Below, piece by piece: positions 30,660 through 41,089 of a DNA stretch of 52,858 nt; positions within the stretch are counted from its first letter, which is position 1, and each line of letters starts with the position of its first letter. This DNA comes from Gemmatimonadaceae bacterium (lineage in GTDB: Bacteria; Gemmatimonadota; Gemmatimonadetes; Gemmatimonadales; Gemmatimonadaceae): NCBI GenBank assembly GCA_017881585.1, contig JADGQS010000006.1, forward strand, positions 1 to 52,858, given 5' to 3'. The notes beneath the pieces are model-generated. The model searched no databases, was not told the DNA's origin, and was given only the letters and a program-made list of their open reading frames with translations. The translations under genes were made by a program, and so were the position numbers.

Positions 30660-30778
30660 CCAGACTTTTCAGGTCGGGGCCCTGACCCCATCACGATCCT
30701 ACCGCGCGTCAGGGGCGGGGTAGGGCGTAGACGGCGCCGCATGAAGGCCGTCTGACCATCATCAAGGATTCAAATACC
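30660..30778 (+). promoter_or_regulatory. Structured rpsD-rpoA intergenic leader
   Basis: This 119-nt gap contains three hairpins: GGTCGGGGCCCTGACC (30672-30687), CCTACC/GGTAGG (30698-30703 with 30719-30724), and AGACGGC/GCCGTCT (30729-30735 with 30747-30753). None has a T-tract. They may be attenuator, processing or autoregulatory elements setting the rpoA level. This is inferred from structure only. Confidence 0.4.
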
Positions 30779-31849
30779 ATGGTTGACGCAATCGATCTTC
30801 GCGGGCTCGTCCGCCCGCAGCTCGTTGAAGCGACGAAGCGCGAGGACGACCCGAATATCGCCGAGTTCCGCCTCCAGCCGCTGGAGCGTGGCTTCGGCCA
30901 CACGCTCGGCAACGCGATGCGGCGCATGCTGCTCTCGTCGCTGCGCGGCTCCGCGGTGTGGGGCTTTCGCATCGACGGCGTGCTCCACGAGCACCAGACC
31001 ATCCAGGGCGTCGTCGAGGACGTGCACCAGATCATCGGTAACCTCAAGACGCTGACGCTCTCGCTCGCCGACGACGCCGAGGACGCGATCCTCCGCATCA
31101 ACGCGAAGAAGGCGGGTCCCGTGACGGCCGGCGACATCGAGTCGCTGCGCGGCGCGACCATCATCAACCCGGAGCACCATCTGTTCACGATGCAGGATGA
31201 CCGCGATCTCTCGGTCGAACTGTATGTGAACAAGGGACGCGGCTACGTCGAGGCCGACCAGCACCCGGCCGACCGTTCGCTCCCCGTGGACCTCGTTCGC
31301 ATCGACTCCATCTATTCGCCGGTTCGCCGCGTGAACTTCTCCGTCGCGGAAACGCGCGTCGGACAGCGCACGGACTACGATCGCCTCGTCCTCACGGTCG
31401 AGACGAACGGCACGGTGACGCCGGAGCAGGCGGTCAGCTACGCCGCCGCGCTGGCCCAGACGCACTTCCAGTACTTCGTCGGGTTCGGCACGCACTCTGC
31501 CGCCCCGGTCGGCGGCAGTGAGTTCATCGGCACGGATGCGGCGCGACTCGCGCTCCTGCTGAAGACGCCAATTGATGACCTCGAACTTTCTGTGCGGTCC
31601 GTCAATTCGCTCAAGAACTCGAGCATCCGTTCGCTCGGTGATCTCGTGCGCCAGACGGAAGACCAGATCCTCGAAGTGAAGAACTTCGGCAAGAAGTCGC
31701 TCCAGGAAATCGCCGACCTGCTCGAGCGCGAAGGATTGAATTTCGGCATGCGTTTCGAAGAGAACGGCGATGGCGTGCGCGTGTCCGACTGGGGCACGCC
31801 GCCCAGCCGCGCGGCCGCCAAGGCGCCCGACGACGTCCCAGAGGAATAG
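30779..31849 (+). CDS. rpoA: RNA polymerase alpha subunit
   Basis: This 356-residue subunit forms the dimer scaffold of RNA polymerase and contacts promoter UP elements. The N-terminal domain (to about 235) has LQPLERGFGHTLGNAMRRMLLSS and the IEGV-equivalent HEHQTIQGVVEDV. The C-terminal domain has LELSVRSVNSLKNSSIRSLGDLV and VKNFGKKSLQEI. An additional acidic and Ala/Pro tail follows. No strong ribosome binding site is visible; AGGA lies 12 nt upstream of the ATG. rplQ follows after 3 nt. Confidence 0.97.
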   Translation: MVDAIDLRGLVRPQLVEATKREDDPNIAEFRLQPLERGFGHTLGNAMRRMLLSSLRGSAVWGFRIDGVLHEHQTIQGVVEDVHQIIGNLKTLTLSLADDAEDAILRINAKKAGPVTAGDIESLRGATIINPEHHLFTMQDDRDLSVELYVNKGRGYVEADQHPADRSLPVDLVRIDSIYSPVRRVNFSVAETRVGQRTDYDRLVLTVETNGTVTPEQAVSYAAALAQTHFQYFVGFGTHSAAPVGGSEFIGTDAARLALLLKTPIDDLELSVRSVNSLKNSSIRSLGDLVRQTEDQILEVKNFGKKSLQEIADLLEREGLNFGMRFEENGDGVRVSDWGTPPSRAAAKAPDDVPEE

Positions 31850-31852
31850 CCC

Positions 31853-32209
31853 ATGCGCCACCAGAAGGCAGGACGGCAACTCCGCCGCACGACCGAGCAG
31901 AAGCTCTCGCTCCTTCGGAACCTCGCGACCTCGCTCATCCTCGAGGGAGCCATCGAGACGACCGAGGCGAAGGCGAAGGAACTGCGTCCGTTCGTCGAGA
32001 AGCTGATCACGAAGGCCCGCACCGGCACGCTGCACGCGCGCCGTCTCGCCGGCGTTCACGTCCACAAGCGCGCGGCCTCGGACAAGCTCTTCCAGGAGCT
32101 CGGTCCCCGGTTCGCCACGCGCAAGGGCGGCTACACGCGCATCCTCAAGACCGGCCACCGCAAGGGTGACGGCGCAGAGATGGCGCGCATCGAACTCATC
32201 GAGGGCTGA
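31853..32209 (+). CDS. rplQ: 50S ribosomal protein L17
   Basis: This 118-residue protein lines the exit-tunnel region of the large subunit. The conserved start MRHQKAGRQLRRTTEQKLSL and the block TTEAKAKELRPFVEKLITKAR are clear, as are KLFQELGPRFATRKGGYTRI and the C-terminal MARIELIEG. It lies between rpoA (3 nt) and rpmB (4 nt), the usual end of the alpha operon. Confidence 0.97.
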   Translation: MRHQKAGRQLRRTTEQKLSLLRNLATSLILEGAIETTEAKAKELRPFVEKLITKARTGTLHARRLAGVHVHKRAASDKLFQELGPRFATRKGGYTRILKTGHRKGDGAEMARIELIEG

Positions 32210-32213
32210 CCCA

Positions 32214-32444
32214 ATGCCGATCGCCCGCAACAAGTGCTACGTCTGCACGAAGGGAATCGCCTTCGGCAACAACGTCTCGCACGCCAACAACAAGACCCGC
32301 CGTACCTGGAAGCCGAACCTTCAGGTCGCGCGCATCGTCATCGACGGAAAGATCCAGAAGATCAAGGTCTGCACGCGCTGCCTCGCCGCCGGCAAGATCC
32401 AGCGGGCGCCAAGAGGCGCAGCGGTGGCGGCCGTCGTCGCGTGA
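32214..32444 (+). CDS. rpmB: 50S ribosomal protein L28
   Basis: This 76-residue protein starts at ATG 32214, not the longer track ORF. The family pattern is visible: an N-terminal CYVCTKGIAFGNNVSHANNKTRRT, PNLQ, then IKVCTRCLAAGKIQ. Cysteine pairs (CYVC and CTRC) suggest the zinc-binding form. L28 usually sits with rpmG or alone. Here it is appended to the alpha operon 4 nt after rplQ and precedes its terminator. Confidence 0.95.
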   Translation: MPIARNKCYVCTKGIAFGNNVSHANNKTRRTWKPNLQVARIVIDGKIQKIKVCTRCLAAGKIQRAPRGAAVAAVVA

Positions 32445-32470
32445 TAGAAGCTCTTCGCACGGTCAAAGAG

Positions 32471-32494
32471 GGGAGCCCAGAGGCTCCCTTTTTT
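32471..32494 (+). terminator. Intrinsic terminator of the ribosomal operon
   Basis: GGGAGCC-CAGA-GGCTCCC is a perfect 7-bp stem followed by six T residues. It lies 26 nt after the rpmB stop and is the clearest terminator in the window. Confidence 0.9.
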
Positions 32495-32508
32495 GTATGT
32501 GAGATGAA

Positions 32509-32574
32509 TGCGGGATCCGGGATTTCGACCCAATGCAGAATGCAGAAAAGGAATCCCGCATTCCGCATCCCGCA
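32509..32574. repeat. Inverted heptamer array, TGCGGGA / TCCCGCA with TGCAGAA core
   Basis: TGCGGGA and TCCGGGA (32509-32522), then TGCAGAA x2 (32534-32547), are followed by TCCCGCA, TTCCGCA, TCCCGCA (32554-32574). The outer units are reverse complements and match the heptamer near 15.4 kb. It lies between the ribosomal terminator and gmd. Confidence 0.8.
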
Positions 32575-32617
32575 GTCACGGGGTGCAGAGTGGTCGCCAT
32601 CCAGTGCAGATTAGTAA

Positions 32618-33601
<984 letters not shown>

Positions 33602-33602
33602 C

Positions 33603-34571
33603 GTGGGGGCGAAGAAGGCGCTCGTCACCGGAGCCGGCGGGTTTGCCGGCCAGTGGCTCTGTCGCGACCTCGTACGGCAGGGATGGCATGTCACGGGCTC
33701 GTCGCTCACGGGCGATCCGGGGCCCGGCATCCTGTCGCCCGAAGATCACGCCGGGGTCGCCTGGCGCCACGAAGACCTGCGCACGCAGCATGTCGTGCGC
33801 GGGGCGATCGAGGCCTCTCAGCCGGACGCGATCTTTCACCTCGCGGGCGTCTCGTTCGTTCCGGCCGCCGGCGACGATCCGATGCTGGCGTTCGACGTGA
33901 ACACGGGTCTCGCCGTGCGCCTCCTCAACGACGTGCGCGAACGGAAGGCGGCGGGCACGCTCGACCCGGTCGTGCTGCTCGTCGGAAGCGCGGAGCAGTA
34001 CGGCCGCCATGATGCGTCCGCGATGCCGCTCGGCGAGCATGCCGAGTGCCGCCCGCGCACGTTCTACGCGGCGACGAAGATGGCGCAGGAAGTTTTCGCG
34101 CTCGAGGCCTTCCGCTCGGATGGCGTGCGCGTGGTCTGCACGCGCTCGTTCAATCACAGCGGGCGCGGGCAGGCGAAGAGCTTCCTGCTCCCGGCGCTCG
34201 TCGAACGCGTCCTCGCCGTGCGGGGCACGCCGAAGGCGAAGATCGCAATCGGCAACACCATCACCGTTCGCGATTTCCTGCATGTGGAAGACACGGTGCG
34301 CGCGTACACGCTGCTGGCGGAGCAGGGATTCACCGGCCACGTCTACAACGTGTGCAGCGGGCAGGGCGTCTCCGTCGGCGATCTGGCCGCCGAAGTGCTG
34401 AGCGCCGCCGGCGTGGACGCGACGATGGTGCCTGACGATTCGCTCCGCCGCTCCGTGGACGTCCCCTGCCTCGTGGGCCAGAACGACCGGCTGCGCGCGG
34501 ACACCGACTGGATCCCGGCGCGCACCCGCGCCGACATCATCACCGATCTCATTAATGCCGCGTCGCACTGA
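33603..34571 (+). CDS. rmd: GDP-6-deoxy-D-mannose reductase-like epimerase/dehydratase family protein
   Basis: This 322-residue extended SDR starts at GTG 33603. Motifs are [17 protein letters not shown] for NAD(P), [11 protein letters not shown], the [10 protein letters not shown] strand, and YAATKMAQE with the catalytic Tyr and Lys. [19 protein letters not shown] and [14 protein letters not shown] match Rmd-type proteins. Immediate pairing with gmd supports reduction of GDP-4-keto-6-deoxymannose to GDP-D-rhamnose, though the product is inferred. Its last 17 nt overlap the carB start. Confidence 0.85.
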   Translation: MGAKKALVTGAGGFAGQWLCRDLVRQGWHVTGSSLTGDPGPGILSPEDHAGVAWRHEDLRTQHVVRGAIEASQPDAIFHLAGVSFVPAAGDDPMLAFDVNTGLAVRLLNDVRERKAAGTLDPVVLLVGSAEQYGRHDASAMPLGEHAECRPRTFYAATKMAQEVFALEAFRSDGVRVVCTRSFNHSGRGQAKSFLLPALVERVLAVRGTPKAKIAIGNTITVRDFLHVEDTVRAYTLLAEQGFTGHVYNVCSGQGVSVGDLAAEVLSAAGVDATMVPDDSLRRSVDVPCLVGQNDRLRADTDWIPARTRADIITDLINAASH

Positions 34572-37500
34572 TCTCCATCGCATTCTCGTCATTGGTTCCG
34601 GGCCCATCGTCATTGGGCAGGGTGCCGAGTTCGACTACTCCGGCACCCAGGCCGCCAAGGCGCTGCGCGAGGAGGGGTACGAGGTCATCCTCGTGAACTC
34701 GAACCCGGCGACGATCATGACCGATCCGGAGGTCGCGGACCGGACCTACATCGAGCCGGTCACGCCGGAGTTCGTCGAGCTGATCATCGCGCGAGAGAAG
34801 CCGGACGCGCTGCTGCCGACGATGGGGGGCCAGACCGCGCTCAACGTGGCGATGAAGCTCCACGAGGGCGGCGTGCTCGAGAAGTACGGCGTCGAGCTGA
34901 TCGGCGCGAATGCGCGCGCGATCGCCGTCGCCGAGGATCGCAAGCTGTTCGGCGAGGCGATGACGAAGATCGGCCTCAAGTGCCCCGAGGGGCACATCGC
35001 GACGACGTGGGAAGAAGCCCTCGCGGTGAGCGAATGGACCGGCTTCCCGGCGGTCATCCGTCCCGCCTATACGCTCGGCGGTTCGGGCGGCGGCGTGGCC
35101 TACAATCGCGAGGAGTACGAGCGGATCGTGAAGGGCGGGCTCGAGGAGAGCCCCATCTCGCAGGTGCTCGTCGAGCGCTCGCTGCTCGGATGGAAGGAGT
35201 TCGAGCTCGAGGTGATGCGCGACTGCGAGGACAACGTGGTGATCGTCTGTTCGATCGAGAACCTCGACCCGATGGGCGTGCACACGGGTGACTCGATCAC
35301 CGTCGCGCCGGCGATGACGCTCACCGATCGCGAGTACCAGGTGATGCGCGACGCGGCGATCGCGGTGATTCGTGAAATCGGGGTGGATGCCGGCGGATGC
35401 AATATCCAGTTCGCCGTGAACCCGGCGAACGGCGAGATGGTCGTGATCGAGATGAACCCGCGCGTCTCGCGCTCGTCGGCGCTCGCGTCGAAGGCGACGG
35501 GCTTCGCGATCGCCCGGATCGGCACGAAGCTCGCCGTGGGGTACCGCCTCGACGAGCTGCCGAACGACATCACGAAGACGACGCCGGCGTCGTTCGAGCC
35601 CGTGCTCGACTACGTGGTGGTGAAGTGCCCGCGCTTTGCGTTCGAGAAGTTCCCGGGAGCGAATCCGACGCTCACGACGCAGATGAAGTCGGTCGGCGAG
35701 TCGATGGCGATCGGCCGCACGTTCAAGGAGGCGCTGCAGAAGGGCTTGCGGGCGCTGGAGAGCGGGCGCACCGGATGGGTCGTGGGCGAGCGTCTCCTGG
35801 ATGACCGTCTCGCCGACGATTCGCTCGACACGCTGCGCGGCGCGATGGCCACGCCCACGCCGGAACGCATCTTCCAGGTGAAGCGCGCGATGCTCGCCGA
35901 CGTGCCGCTCGAGGAGATCCACCGGATCACCGCCATCGATCTCTGGTTCCTCTCGCAGCTGCGGGAGCTCGTGGAGGCGGAGCGCGAGTACGCGGCGCTC
36001 GCCGAGCCGGACGAAGAGACCGTGCGCGCGATGAAACGGCTCGGGTTCGCCGATGCGCAGATGGCCCTGCTCCGCGGCGAGTCGGAGGCGGCCGTGCGCG
36101 AGCGTCGCTGGGCGATGGGAATCCGGCCCGTCTACAAGATGGTCGACACGTGCGCCGGCGAGTTCCCGTCGAACACGCCGTATCTCTACTCGACGTATGA
36201 CGACGAGTCCGAGGCGCCGCGGTCGGGCCGCAAGTCGGTCGTGATCCTCGGCAGCGGGCCCAACCGCATCGGGCAGGGCGTCGAGTTCGACTACTGCTGC
36301 GTGCGCGCGGCGATCGCCCTGCGCGAGAAGGGATACGAGACGATCATGGTCAACTCGAATCCCGAGACCGTGTCCACGGACTGGGACACGAGCGACAAGC
36401 TGTACTTCGAGCCGCTCACGCTGGAGCACGTGCTGGAAATCGTGCAGCGCGAGCAGCCGGTGGGCGTGATCGTGCAGCTCGGCGGTCAGACGCCGCTCAA
36501 GCTCACGCGCCCGCTCGAGGCCGCGGGGGTCACGATCCTGGGCACGTCGCCCGACTCGATCGACTCAGCCGAGGATCGCCGCCGCTTCGAGAAGATCGCG
36601 CGCGATCTCGGCGTGGCGCAGCCGCCCAATGGCACCGCCACGAGCGTGGACGGGGCCGTGGAAGCCGCAACCCGCATCGGCTACCCGGTGCTCGTCCGCC
36701 CGAGCTACGTGCTCGGGGGGCGCGCCATGGAGATCGTGTACGACGAACCGACCCTGCGCGATTACTTCGTCCGCGCCGTGCGCGTGTCCGAGGACCGCCC
36801 CGTGCTGATCGACTCGTTCCTCGAGGACGCGTACGAGTTCGACGTGGACGCGATCAGCGACGGCAGGCAGGTGGTGATCGGCGCGGTGATGCACCACATC
36901 GAGGACGCCGGCATCCATTCCGGCGACTCGGCGTGCGTGCTGCCGCCGCAGAGCCTCAGTGAGGCGAACGGCCGCGAGATGCGCGAGCATACGGTGGCGT
37001 TCGCGAAGGCGCTGGGCGTGGTGGGGCTGATCAACGTCCAGTACGCGATCCAGCACGGCGTCGTGTACGTGCTCGAGGTGAACCCCCGGGCGAGCCGCAC
37101 CGTGCCGTTCGTCTCCAAGACGATCGGCGTGCCGCTCGCCTCCTACGCCGCGCGGGTGATGCTCGGCGAGACGCTCGAGGAGATCGGCTACACGAAGGAA
37201 ATCATCGCGCCGTACGTCGCGGTGAAGGAAGCGGTGTTCCCGTTCATGAAGTTCCGCGAGTTCGACCCGATCCTCGGGCCGGAGATGCGCTCGACGGGCG
37301 AGGTGATGGGCGTATCCGACACGTTCGGGACGGCGTTCGCGAAGGCCGAGCTCGCGGCGGGCAACGGGCTGCCGCTCGAGGGCACGGTGTTCGTGACGGT
37401 GAATGACCGCGACAAGCCGAACGCCGTCGCGATCACGCGGCGCTTTCACGACATGGGATTCAAGATCGTCGCGACCCGGGGAACCGCGACCTACCTCGCG

Positions 37501-37782
37501 GAGCACGGCGTGCCGTGCAGCACCGTGCACAAGGTCAGTGTGGCGCGCCCGAACGGCATCGACCTCATCAAGAACGACGAGGTCCAGCTCCTGATCAACA
37601 CGCCGCTAGGCAAGCGGGCGCAAAAGGACGATTATTCCCTGAGGCAGGCGGCGATCGCCCACCGCATCGCGTACACGACCACGCTCAGCGCCGCGAGCGC
37701 GGCGTGCGACGCGATCCAGAGCATCAAGAGCCGGGCGGCGACGGTCCGGTCCATCCAGGAGTGGCAGGCCACGATCCCATGA
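34555..37782 (+). CDS. carB: Carbamoyl-phosphate synthase large subunit
   Basis: This 1075-residue cytoplasmic ligase makes carbamoyl phosphate for arginine and pyrimidines. Two homologous ATP-grasp halves are plain: the first starts [21 protein letters not shown] and the second [20 protein letters not shown] near residue 560. [18 protein letters not shown] and [18 protein letters not shown] are the paired metal-site segments. The C-terminal MGS-like allosteric domain has [17 protein letters not shown]. It overlaps rmd by 17 nt and the acetyltransferase by 4 nt, an unusual place for carB. No carA is in the window. Confidence 0.96.
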   Translation: MPRRTDLHRILVIGSGPIVIGQGAEFDYSGTQAAKALREEGYEVILVNSNPATIMTDPEVADRTYIEPVTPEFVELIIAREKPDALLPTMGGQTALNVAMKLHEGGVLEKYGVELIGANARAIAVAEDRKLFGEAMTKIGLKCPEGHIATTWEEALAVSEWTGFPAVIRPAYTLGGSGGGVAYNREEYERIVKGGLEESPISQVLVERSLLGWKEFELEVMRDCEDNVVIVCSIENLDPMGVHTGDSITVAPAMTLTDREYQVMRDAAIAVIREIGVDAGGCNIQFAVNPANGEMVVIEMNPRVSRSSALASKATGFAIARIGTKLAVGYRLDELPNDITKTTPASFEPVLDYVVVKCPRFAFEKFPGANPTLTTQMKSVGESMAIGRTFKEALQKGLRALESGRTGWVVGERLLDDRLADDSLDTLRGAMATPTPERIFQVKRAMLADVPLEEIHRITAIDLWFLSQLRELVEAEREYAALAEPDEETVRAMKRLGFADAQMALLRGESEAAVRERRWAMGIRPVYKMVDTCAGEFPSNTPYLYSTYDDESEAPRSGRKSVVILGSGPNRIGQGVEFDYCCVRAAIALREKGYETIMVNSNPETVSTDWDTSDKLYFEPLTLEHVLEIVQREQPVGVIVQLGGQTPLKLTRPLEAAGVTILGTSPDSIDSAEDRRRFEKIARDLGVAQPPNGTATSVDGAVEAATRIGYPVLVRPSYVLGGRAMEIVYDEPTLRDYFVRAVRVSEDRPVLIDSFLEDAYEFDVDAISDGRQVVIGAVMHHIEDAGIHSGDSACVLPPQSLSEANGREMREHTVAFAKALGVVGLINVQYAIQHGVVYVLEVNPRASRTVPFVSKTIGVPLASYAARVMLGETLEEIGYTKEIIAPYVAVKEAVFPFMKFREFDPILGPEMRSTGEVMGVSDTFGTAFAKAELAAGNGLPLEGTVFVTVNDRDKPNAVAITRRFHDMGFKIVATRGTATYLAEHGVPCSTVHKVSVARPNGIDLIKNDEVQLLINTPLGKRAQKDDYSLRQAAIAHRIAYTTTLSAASAACDAIQSIKSRAATVRSIQEWQATIP

Positions 37783-38369
37783 CCAGCGAAAAACCATTCA
37801 TCCACGAGAGCGCCTTCGTCGACAAGGGCGCAAAGGTCGGGGCCGACACCAAGATCTGGCACTTCTGCCACGTGATGCCCCAGGCCGTGATCGGCGAGCG
37901 GTGCGTGCTCGGGCAGAACGTGGTGGTGATGAACGGCACGAAGATCGGCAATAACGTGAAGATCCAGAACAACGTCTCGATCTACGAGGGCGTGGAACTC
38001 GAAGACAACGTGTTCTGCGGCCCCTCGATGGTCTTCACCAACGTGATCAACCCGCGCAGCCACGTGCCGCGCAGGAACGAGTTCAAGCACACGTTCGTCC
38101 GGCACGGCGCGACGATCGGCGCCAACGCGACCATCGTCTGCGGCGTGACCCTGGGCGCGTACTGCTTCATCGGCGCCGGCGCGGTGGTGACGAAGAACGT
38201 GCCGCCGCACGCGCTCGTGACCGGAGTGCCCGCGAAGATCACCGGCTGGGTGTGCGAGTGCGGCGTGAAGCTCGATGACGGCCTCATGGAGCTGACGTGC
38301 CCGGCCGACGGCAACCGGTACTCGCGACGCGGAGAGAAGCTCACCCGCATCACCCAGGAGAACGAGTGA
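37779..38369 (+). CDS. wbpD: WbpD/WlbB-like UDP-sugar N-acetyltransferase
   Basis: This 196-residue hexapeptide-repeat enzyme folds as a left-handed beta helix and probably acetylates UDP-2-acetamido-3-amino-2,3-dideoxy-glucuronate. Repeats begin at [20 protein letters not shown] and continue through [13 protein letters not shown] and [16 protein letters not shown]. The [15 protein letters not shown] loop and [17 protein letters not shown] are typical of the WbpD group. A C-terminal CECGVKLDD...LTC could bind zinc. ATG at 37779 overlaps the carB stop. It is coupled to the WlbA-like dehydrogenase, which supplies its substrate pathway. Confidence 0.88.
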   Translation: MTSEKPFIHESAFVDKGAKVGADTKIWHFCHVMPQAVIGERCVLGQNVVVMNGTKIGNNVKIQNNVSIYEGVELEDNVFCGPSMVFTNVINPRSHVPRRNEFKHTFVRHGATIGANATIVCGVTLGAYCFIGAGAVVTKNVPPHALVTGVPAKITGWVCECGVKLDDGLMELTCPADGNRYSRRGEKLTRITQENE

Positions 38370-39406
38370 CCTCATCGCAGGCCTTTCGCGTGGCACTCGT
38401 CGGGTGCGGGCGCATCAGCCGAAACCACTTCGACGCCATCGCGAAAGTCGACGGCCTCTCCGTGTCCGCGGTGTGCGACGTCGTCGGGCAGCGGGCGAAG
38501 GAAGCGGGTGAAAAGCTCGGCGTGCCCTGGTTCACGTCGTACGAGACGATGCTGCGCGAGGCACCGTGTGAGATCGTGACGGTCATGACGCCGAGCGGGC
38601 TTCATCCCGCGCACGGCATCCTCGCGGCGAGAGCCGCCAAGCACGTCGTGTGCGAAAAGCCGATGGCGATCACGCTGGCCTCGGCCGACGATCTCGTGCA
38701 TGCGTGCGACGACGCGAACGTCAAGCTGTTCGTGGTGAAGCAGAACCGGCTCAACCCGCCCGTGCAGCTCCTGAAGCGCGCGATGGACAAGGGACGGTTC
38801 GGCAAGATCTATCTCGCCAACACGACGGTCCGCTGGACGCGGCCGCAGGAATACTACGACCAGGCGCCCTGGCGCGGGACGTGGGAATTCGACGGCGGCG
38901 CCTTCATGAACCAGGCGTCACACTACGTCGACCTGATGCAGTGGCTCGTGGGCCCGGTCGAGAGCGTGATCGCCAAGACGGCGACGCTCGCGCGGAAGAT
39001 CGAGGCCGAAGACACGGGGGTCGCGGTGCTGCGATTCAGGAGCGGCGCTCTCGGCACGATCGAGGTGACGATGCTGACGTACCCGAAGAATCTCGAGGGG
39101 TCGATCACGATCCTCGGCGAGAAGGGGACGGCGAAAATCGGCGGGACGGCGGTCAACAAGGTCGAGCACTGGGAGTTCGCCGATGCCGACGCGGATGACG
39201 CACTGGTCGAGGCGTCGAATACGAATCCGACTTCGGTGTATGGATTCGGGCACGAGGGGTACTACAGGAACGTCCTCTCCGTGCTGCGTGGCGAGGCCGT
39301 GGCTGATACGGACGGGCGAGGAGGGCGGAAGTCGCTCGAGCTGATTCTCGGGATTTACCAGTCGGCTCGCACGGGGCGCGAGGTTCCGCTGCCGCTGAAG
39401 GCGTAG
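38366..39406 (+). CDS. wbpB: WlbA/WbpB-like UDP-GlcNAcA 3-dehydrogenase (Gfo/Idh/MocA family)
   Basis: This 346-residue NAD enzyme probably oxidises UDP-GlcNAc-uronate at C3. The Rossmann motif is [17 protein letters not shown] at the N-terminus, followed by [13 protein letters not shown] with the catalytic Lys and [33 protein letters not shown] holds the C-terminal active-site His, as in WlbA. GTG at 38366 has AGGAG upstream and overlaps the acetyltransferase stop. With the WbpD, WbpE and WbpA homologues nearby it completes the route to UDP-2,3-diacetamido-glucuronate. Confidence 0.88.
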   Translation: MTSSQAFRVALVGCGRISRNHFDAIAKVDGLSVSAVCDVVGQRAKEAGEKLGVPWFTSYETMLREAPCEIVTVMTPSGLHPAHGILAARAAKHVVCEKPMAITLASADDLVHACDDANVKLFVVKQNRLNPPVQLLKRAMDKGRFGKIYLANTTVRWTRPQEYYDQAPWRGTWEFDGGAFMNQASHYVDLMQWLVGPVESVIAKTATLARKIEAEDTGVAVLRFRSGALGTIEVTMLTYPKNLEGSITILGEKGTAKIGGTAVNKVEHWEFADADADDALVEASNTNPTSVYGFGHEGYYRNVLSVLRGEAVADTDGRGGRKSLELILGIYQSARTGREVPLPLKA

Positions 39407-39414
39407 GGAAATAC

Positions 39415-39475
39415 AAAAAAAGCGTTACCACGGAGCACACGGAAAACGGCAAAGGCGACAACTGGTGGTAACGCT
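39415..39475 (-). terminator. Intrinsic terminator of the leftward lipid-type operon
   Basis: On the minus strand AGCGTTACCAC (39475-39465) pairs perfectly over 11 bp with GTGGTAACGCT (39431-39421) and is followed by six further T residues. The 33-nt loop contains a loosely 7-8-nt periodic ACGG motif, so this may be another degenerate repeat element that now serves as a terminator. Confidence 0.75.
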
Positions 39476-39488
39476 GTTGCCGTTGTCT

Positions 39489-40379
39489 TTAGGCCGACAC
39501 TACGCGCAACGCTCCGGGTAAGCACACGACCTCGAGTTCTGCGGTCTTCGCCTGACGGTGTTCGCCGTCGGTCTCGTATGCGGGCGGCGCGTCAAAAGTC
39601 AGCGTGAAGTTTGACGCTTGTTCTACGTTCACGCCGGACATCGCGCCGTGCGTCCCCTTCACGGCCGCCGCAAAGAGCCGCAGCCGGCGGAGCGCGGGTG
39701 CGTCATGAATCGCGATCGCGTCCAGCTTCCCGTCGAATAGCGATGCTGCCGGCGCGATCTTGAACGCTCCGCCGAAGTTCCTCGCGTTGGCGATGACCAG
39801 CATGAGGTGCCGCGAGTTCCCGCGCTGCCGGGCGTGCGACCCCACGTCGATGTCCACACCGCCGTACCCTACGATCTGCCGCAGCGCCGAGTAGAGGTAC
39901 AGGGCATCGCCGCGCAGCCACGTGATGCGCGCGACGTCCTCGAGCACGGCGATGTCGAAGCCGAAGCCCGCGATGTTCAGGAAGTACCGATCCTCGATGC
40001 GCCCGACGTCCACGCGCACGTCGGGTCCCTCCACCGCGAGGCGGGCGGTAAGCGGAATGTCACGCATCGGCGCGCCGACGGTCTTCGCGAAGTCGTTGCC
40101 GGTGCCCGCCGCGATCAGCGCGAGACGGCAATCGGCGCGCGACGCGATGATCGCGTTCGCGACGTTCCCCCACGTGCCGTCGCCGCCCACCGCGACGAGC
40201 GTCGTGAACCCCTCGTCGATCGCCCGCCGTGCGACGGCGCGCTCGTCCTCGCGCGCCTCGGTCGTCCGCACGTCGCCGACGCCGACGGCGGCGAACGCCT
40301 CGCGCACCGCGGGCAGTGTGCGCGCCCCGCGCCCCCTGCCGGCTGCCGGGTTCACGATCACGCACACCCTCCCCGGCAT
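39489..40379 (-). CDS. Diacylglycerol/sphingoid-base kinase-like protein
   Basis: This 296-residue lipid kinase of the DAGK catalytic family starts at ATG 40379. The nucleotide loop is VIVNPAAGRGRGARTLP near residue 7; VAVGGDGTWGNVANAI and LIAAGTGNDFAKTVG are the diagnostic GGDGT and GTGNDFA motifs. The C-terminal domain carries NARNFGGAFKIAPAASLFDGKLD, including the conserved FDGxLD. It phosphorylates a lipid hydroxyl group; the substrate is undefined. Its start overlaps the preceding stop by 1 nt (TGATG) in an operon with an alpha-oxoamine synthase, so a sphingoid-type base is one candidate. Confidence 0.88.
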   Translation of the reverse strand: MPGRVCVIVNPAAGRGRGARTLPAVREAFAAVGVGDVRTTEAREDERAVARRAIDEGFTTLVAVGGDGTWGNVANAIIASRADCRLALIAAGTGNDFAKTVGAPMRDIPLTARLAVEGPDVRVDVGRIEDRYFLNIAGFGFDIAVLEDVARITWLRGDALYLYSALRQIVGYGGVDIDVGSHARQRGNSRHLMLVIANARNFGGAFKIAPAASLFDGKLDAIAIHDAPALRRLRLFAAAVKGTHGAMSGVNVEQASNFTLTFDAPPAYETDGEHRQAKTAELEVVCLPGALRVVSA

Positions 40380-41089
40380 CAGACGGCCGCGGTGGCCAGC
40401 GTTTCGAGCGGGTGGAACGTCTGCAGGCCGTCGCGCATCCAGAGCTCGCGGAACGGCATCGTGTTCACGCCGTCGCGGTCGATGGCGGCCGTGAACGCGT
40501 GCGGGTGGATGGTGATGTCGCCGCGCTCCTCTTCGTTCTCGCTGAACTCGGCGTCCATGACGATCGTGGACATGTACGACCCATCCGCGTCGTGCATGAA
40601 ACACTGGTAGCGGTGCGAGACCTGTTCCCAGTCGTAATCGGTGATCCGCATGTCGATGATCGGCCGCCCGCCGTGCGCCGCGGCGATGCGGATCTCGTCG
40701 GCCCGCGCGTCGAACGAGAGATCGATGTTCTCCATGAAGTGCGGCAGGTGCCAGCGCGCGATCGCGTGATCGCGCGCGGCCTTCGTGGTCGTGCCGAGCA
40801 GGAACGGATAGAAGGCGGAGCGGGGGAGGAGCGCGCCCGGCTCCACGCGCGGCATCACGAGCACGGAAAGGATCAGCTCGCCGTACTCGCCCACCATCGA
40901 CTTGTGAAAATCGAACGCCATCACGGAGAACACGCTCTGCCCGTGATGCGGCTCCACCGGGTGCAGGTGCGGCGGAAGGATCTTGCGCGCGTTGGCGGTC
41001 GGAAACTCGAAGAACCCGCCGATCGCGTGCCGGAAATGGTACTTGACGAATTCCGGCGAGGCGCCACCGGCGCCGTTCGTACCGCTCAT
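40379..41089 (-). CDS. Acetoacetate-decarboxylase-like protein
   Basis: This 236-residue soluble protein has no membrane helix. The core resembles the acetoacetate decarboxylase-like fold: FEFPTANARKILPPHLHP near residue 26, an FSVMAFDFHKS strand, the ELILSVLVMPR segment, and DMRITDYDWEQVSHRYQ late. I do not see an unambiguous Schiff-base lysine in the usual context, so it may bind rather than decarboxylate a lipid or oxo-acid. Start and stop overlap both neighbours (ATGA and TGATG), so it belongs to the lipid-type operon. Confidence 0.6.
   Translation of the reverse strand: MSGTNGAGGASPEFVKYHFRHAIGGFFEFPTANARKILPPHLHPVEPHHGQSVFSVMAFDFHKSMVGEYGELILSVLVMPRVEPGALLPRSAFYPFLLGTTTKAARDHAIARWHLPHFMENIDLSFDARADEIRIAAAHGGRPIIDMRITDYDWEQVSHRYQCFMHDADGSYMSTIVMDAEFSENEEERGDITIHPHAFTAAIDRDGVNTMPFRELWMRDGLQTFHPLETLATAAV

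Noticed and set aside
34552-36429. 625-residue minus ORF antisense to carB
   Set aside because: It is Arg/His/Asp-rich shadow sequence opposite a textbook carB.
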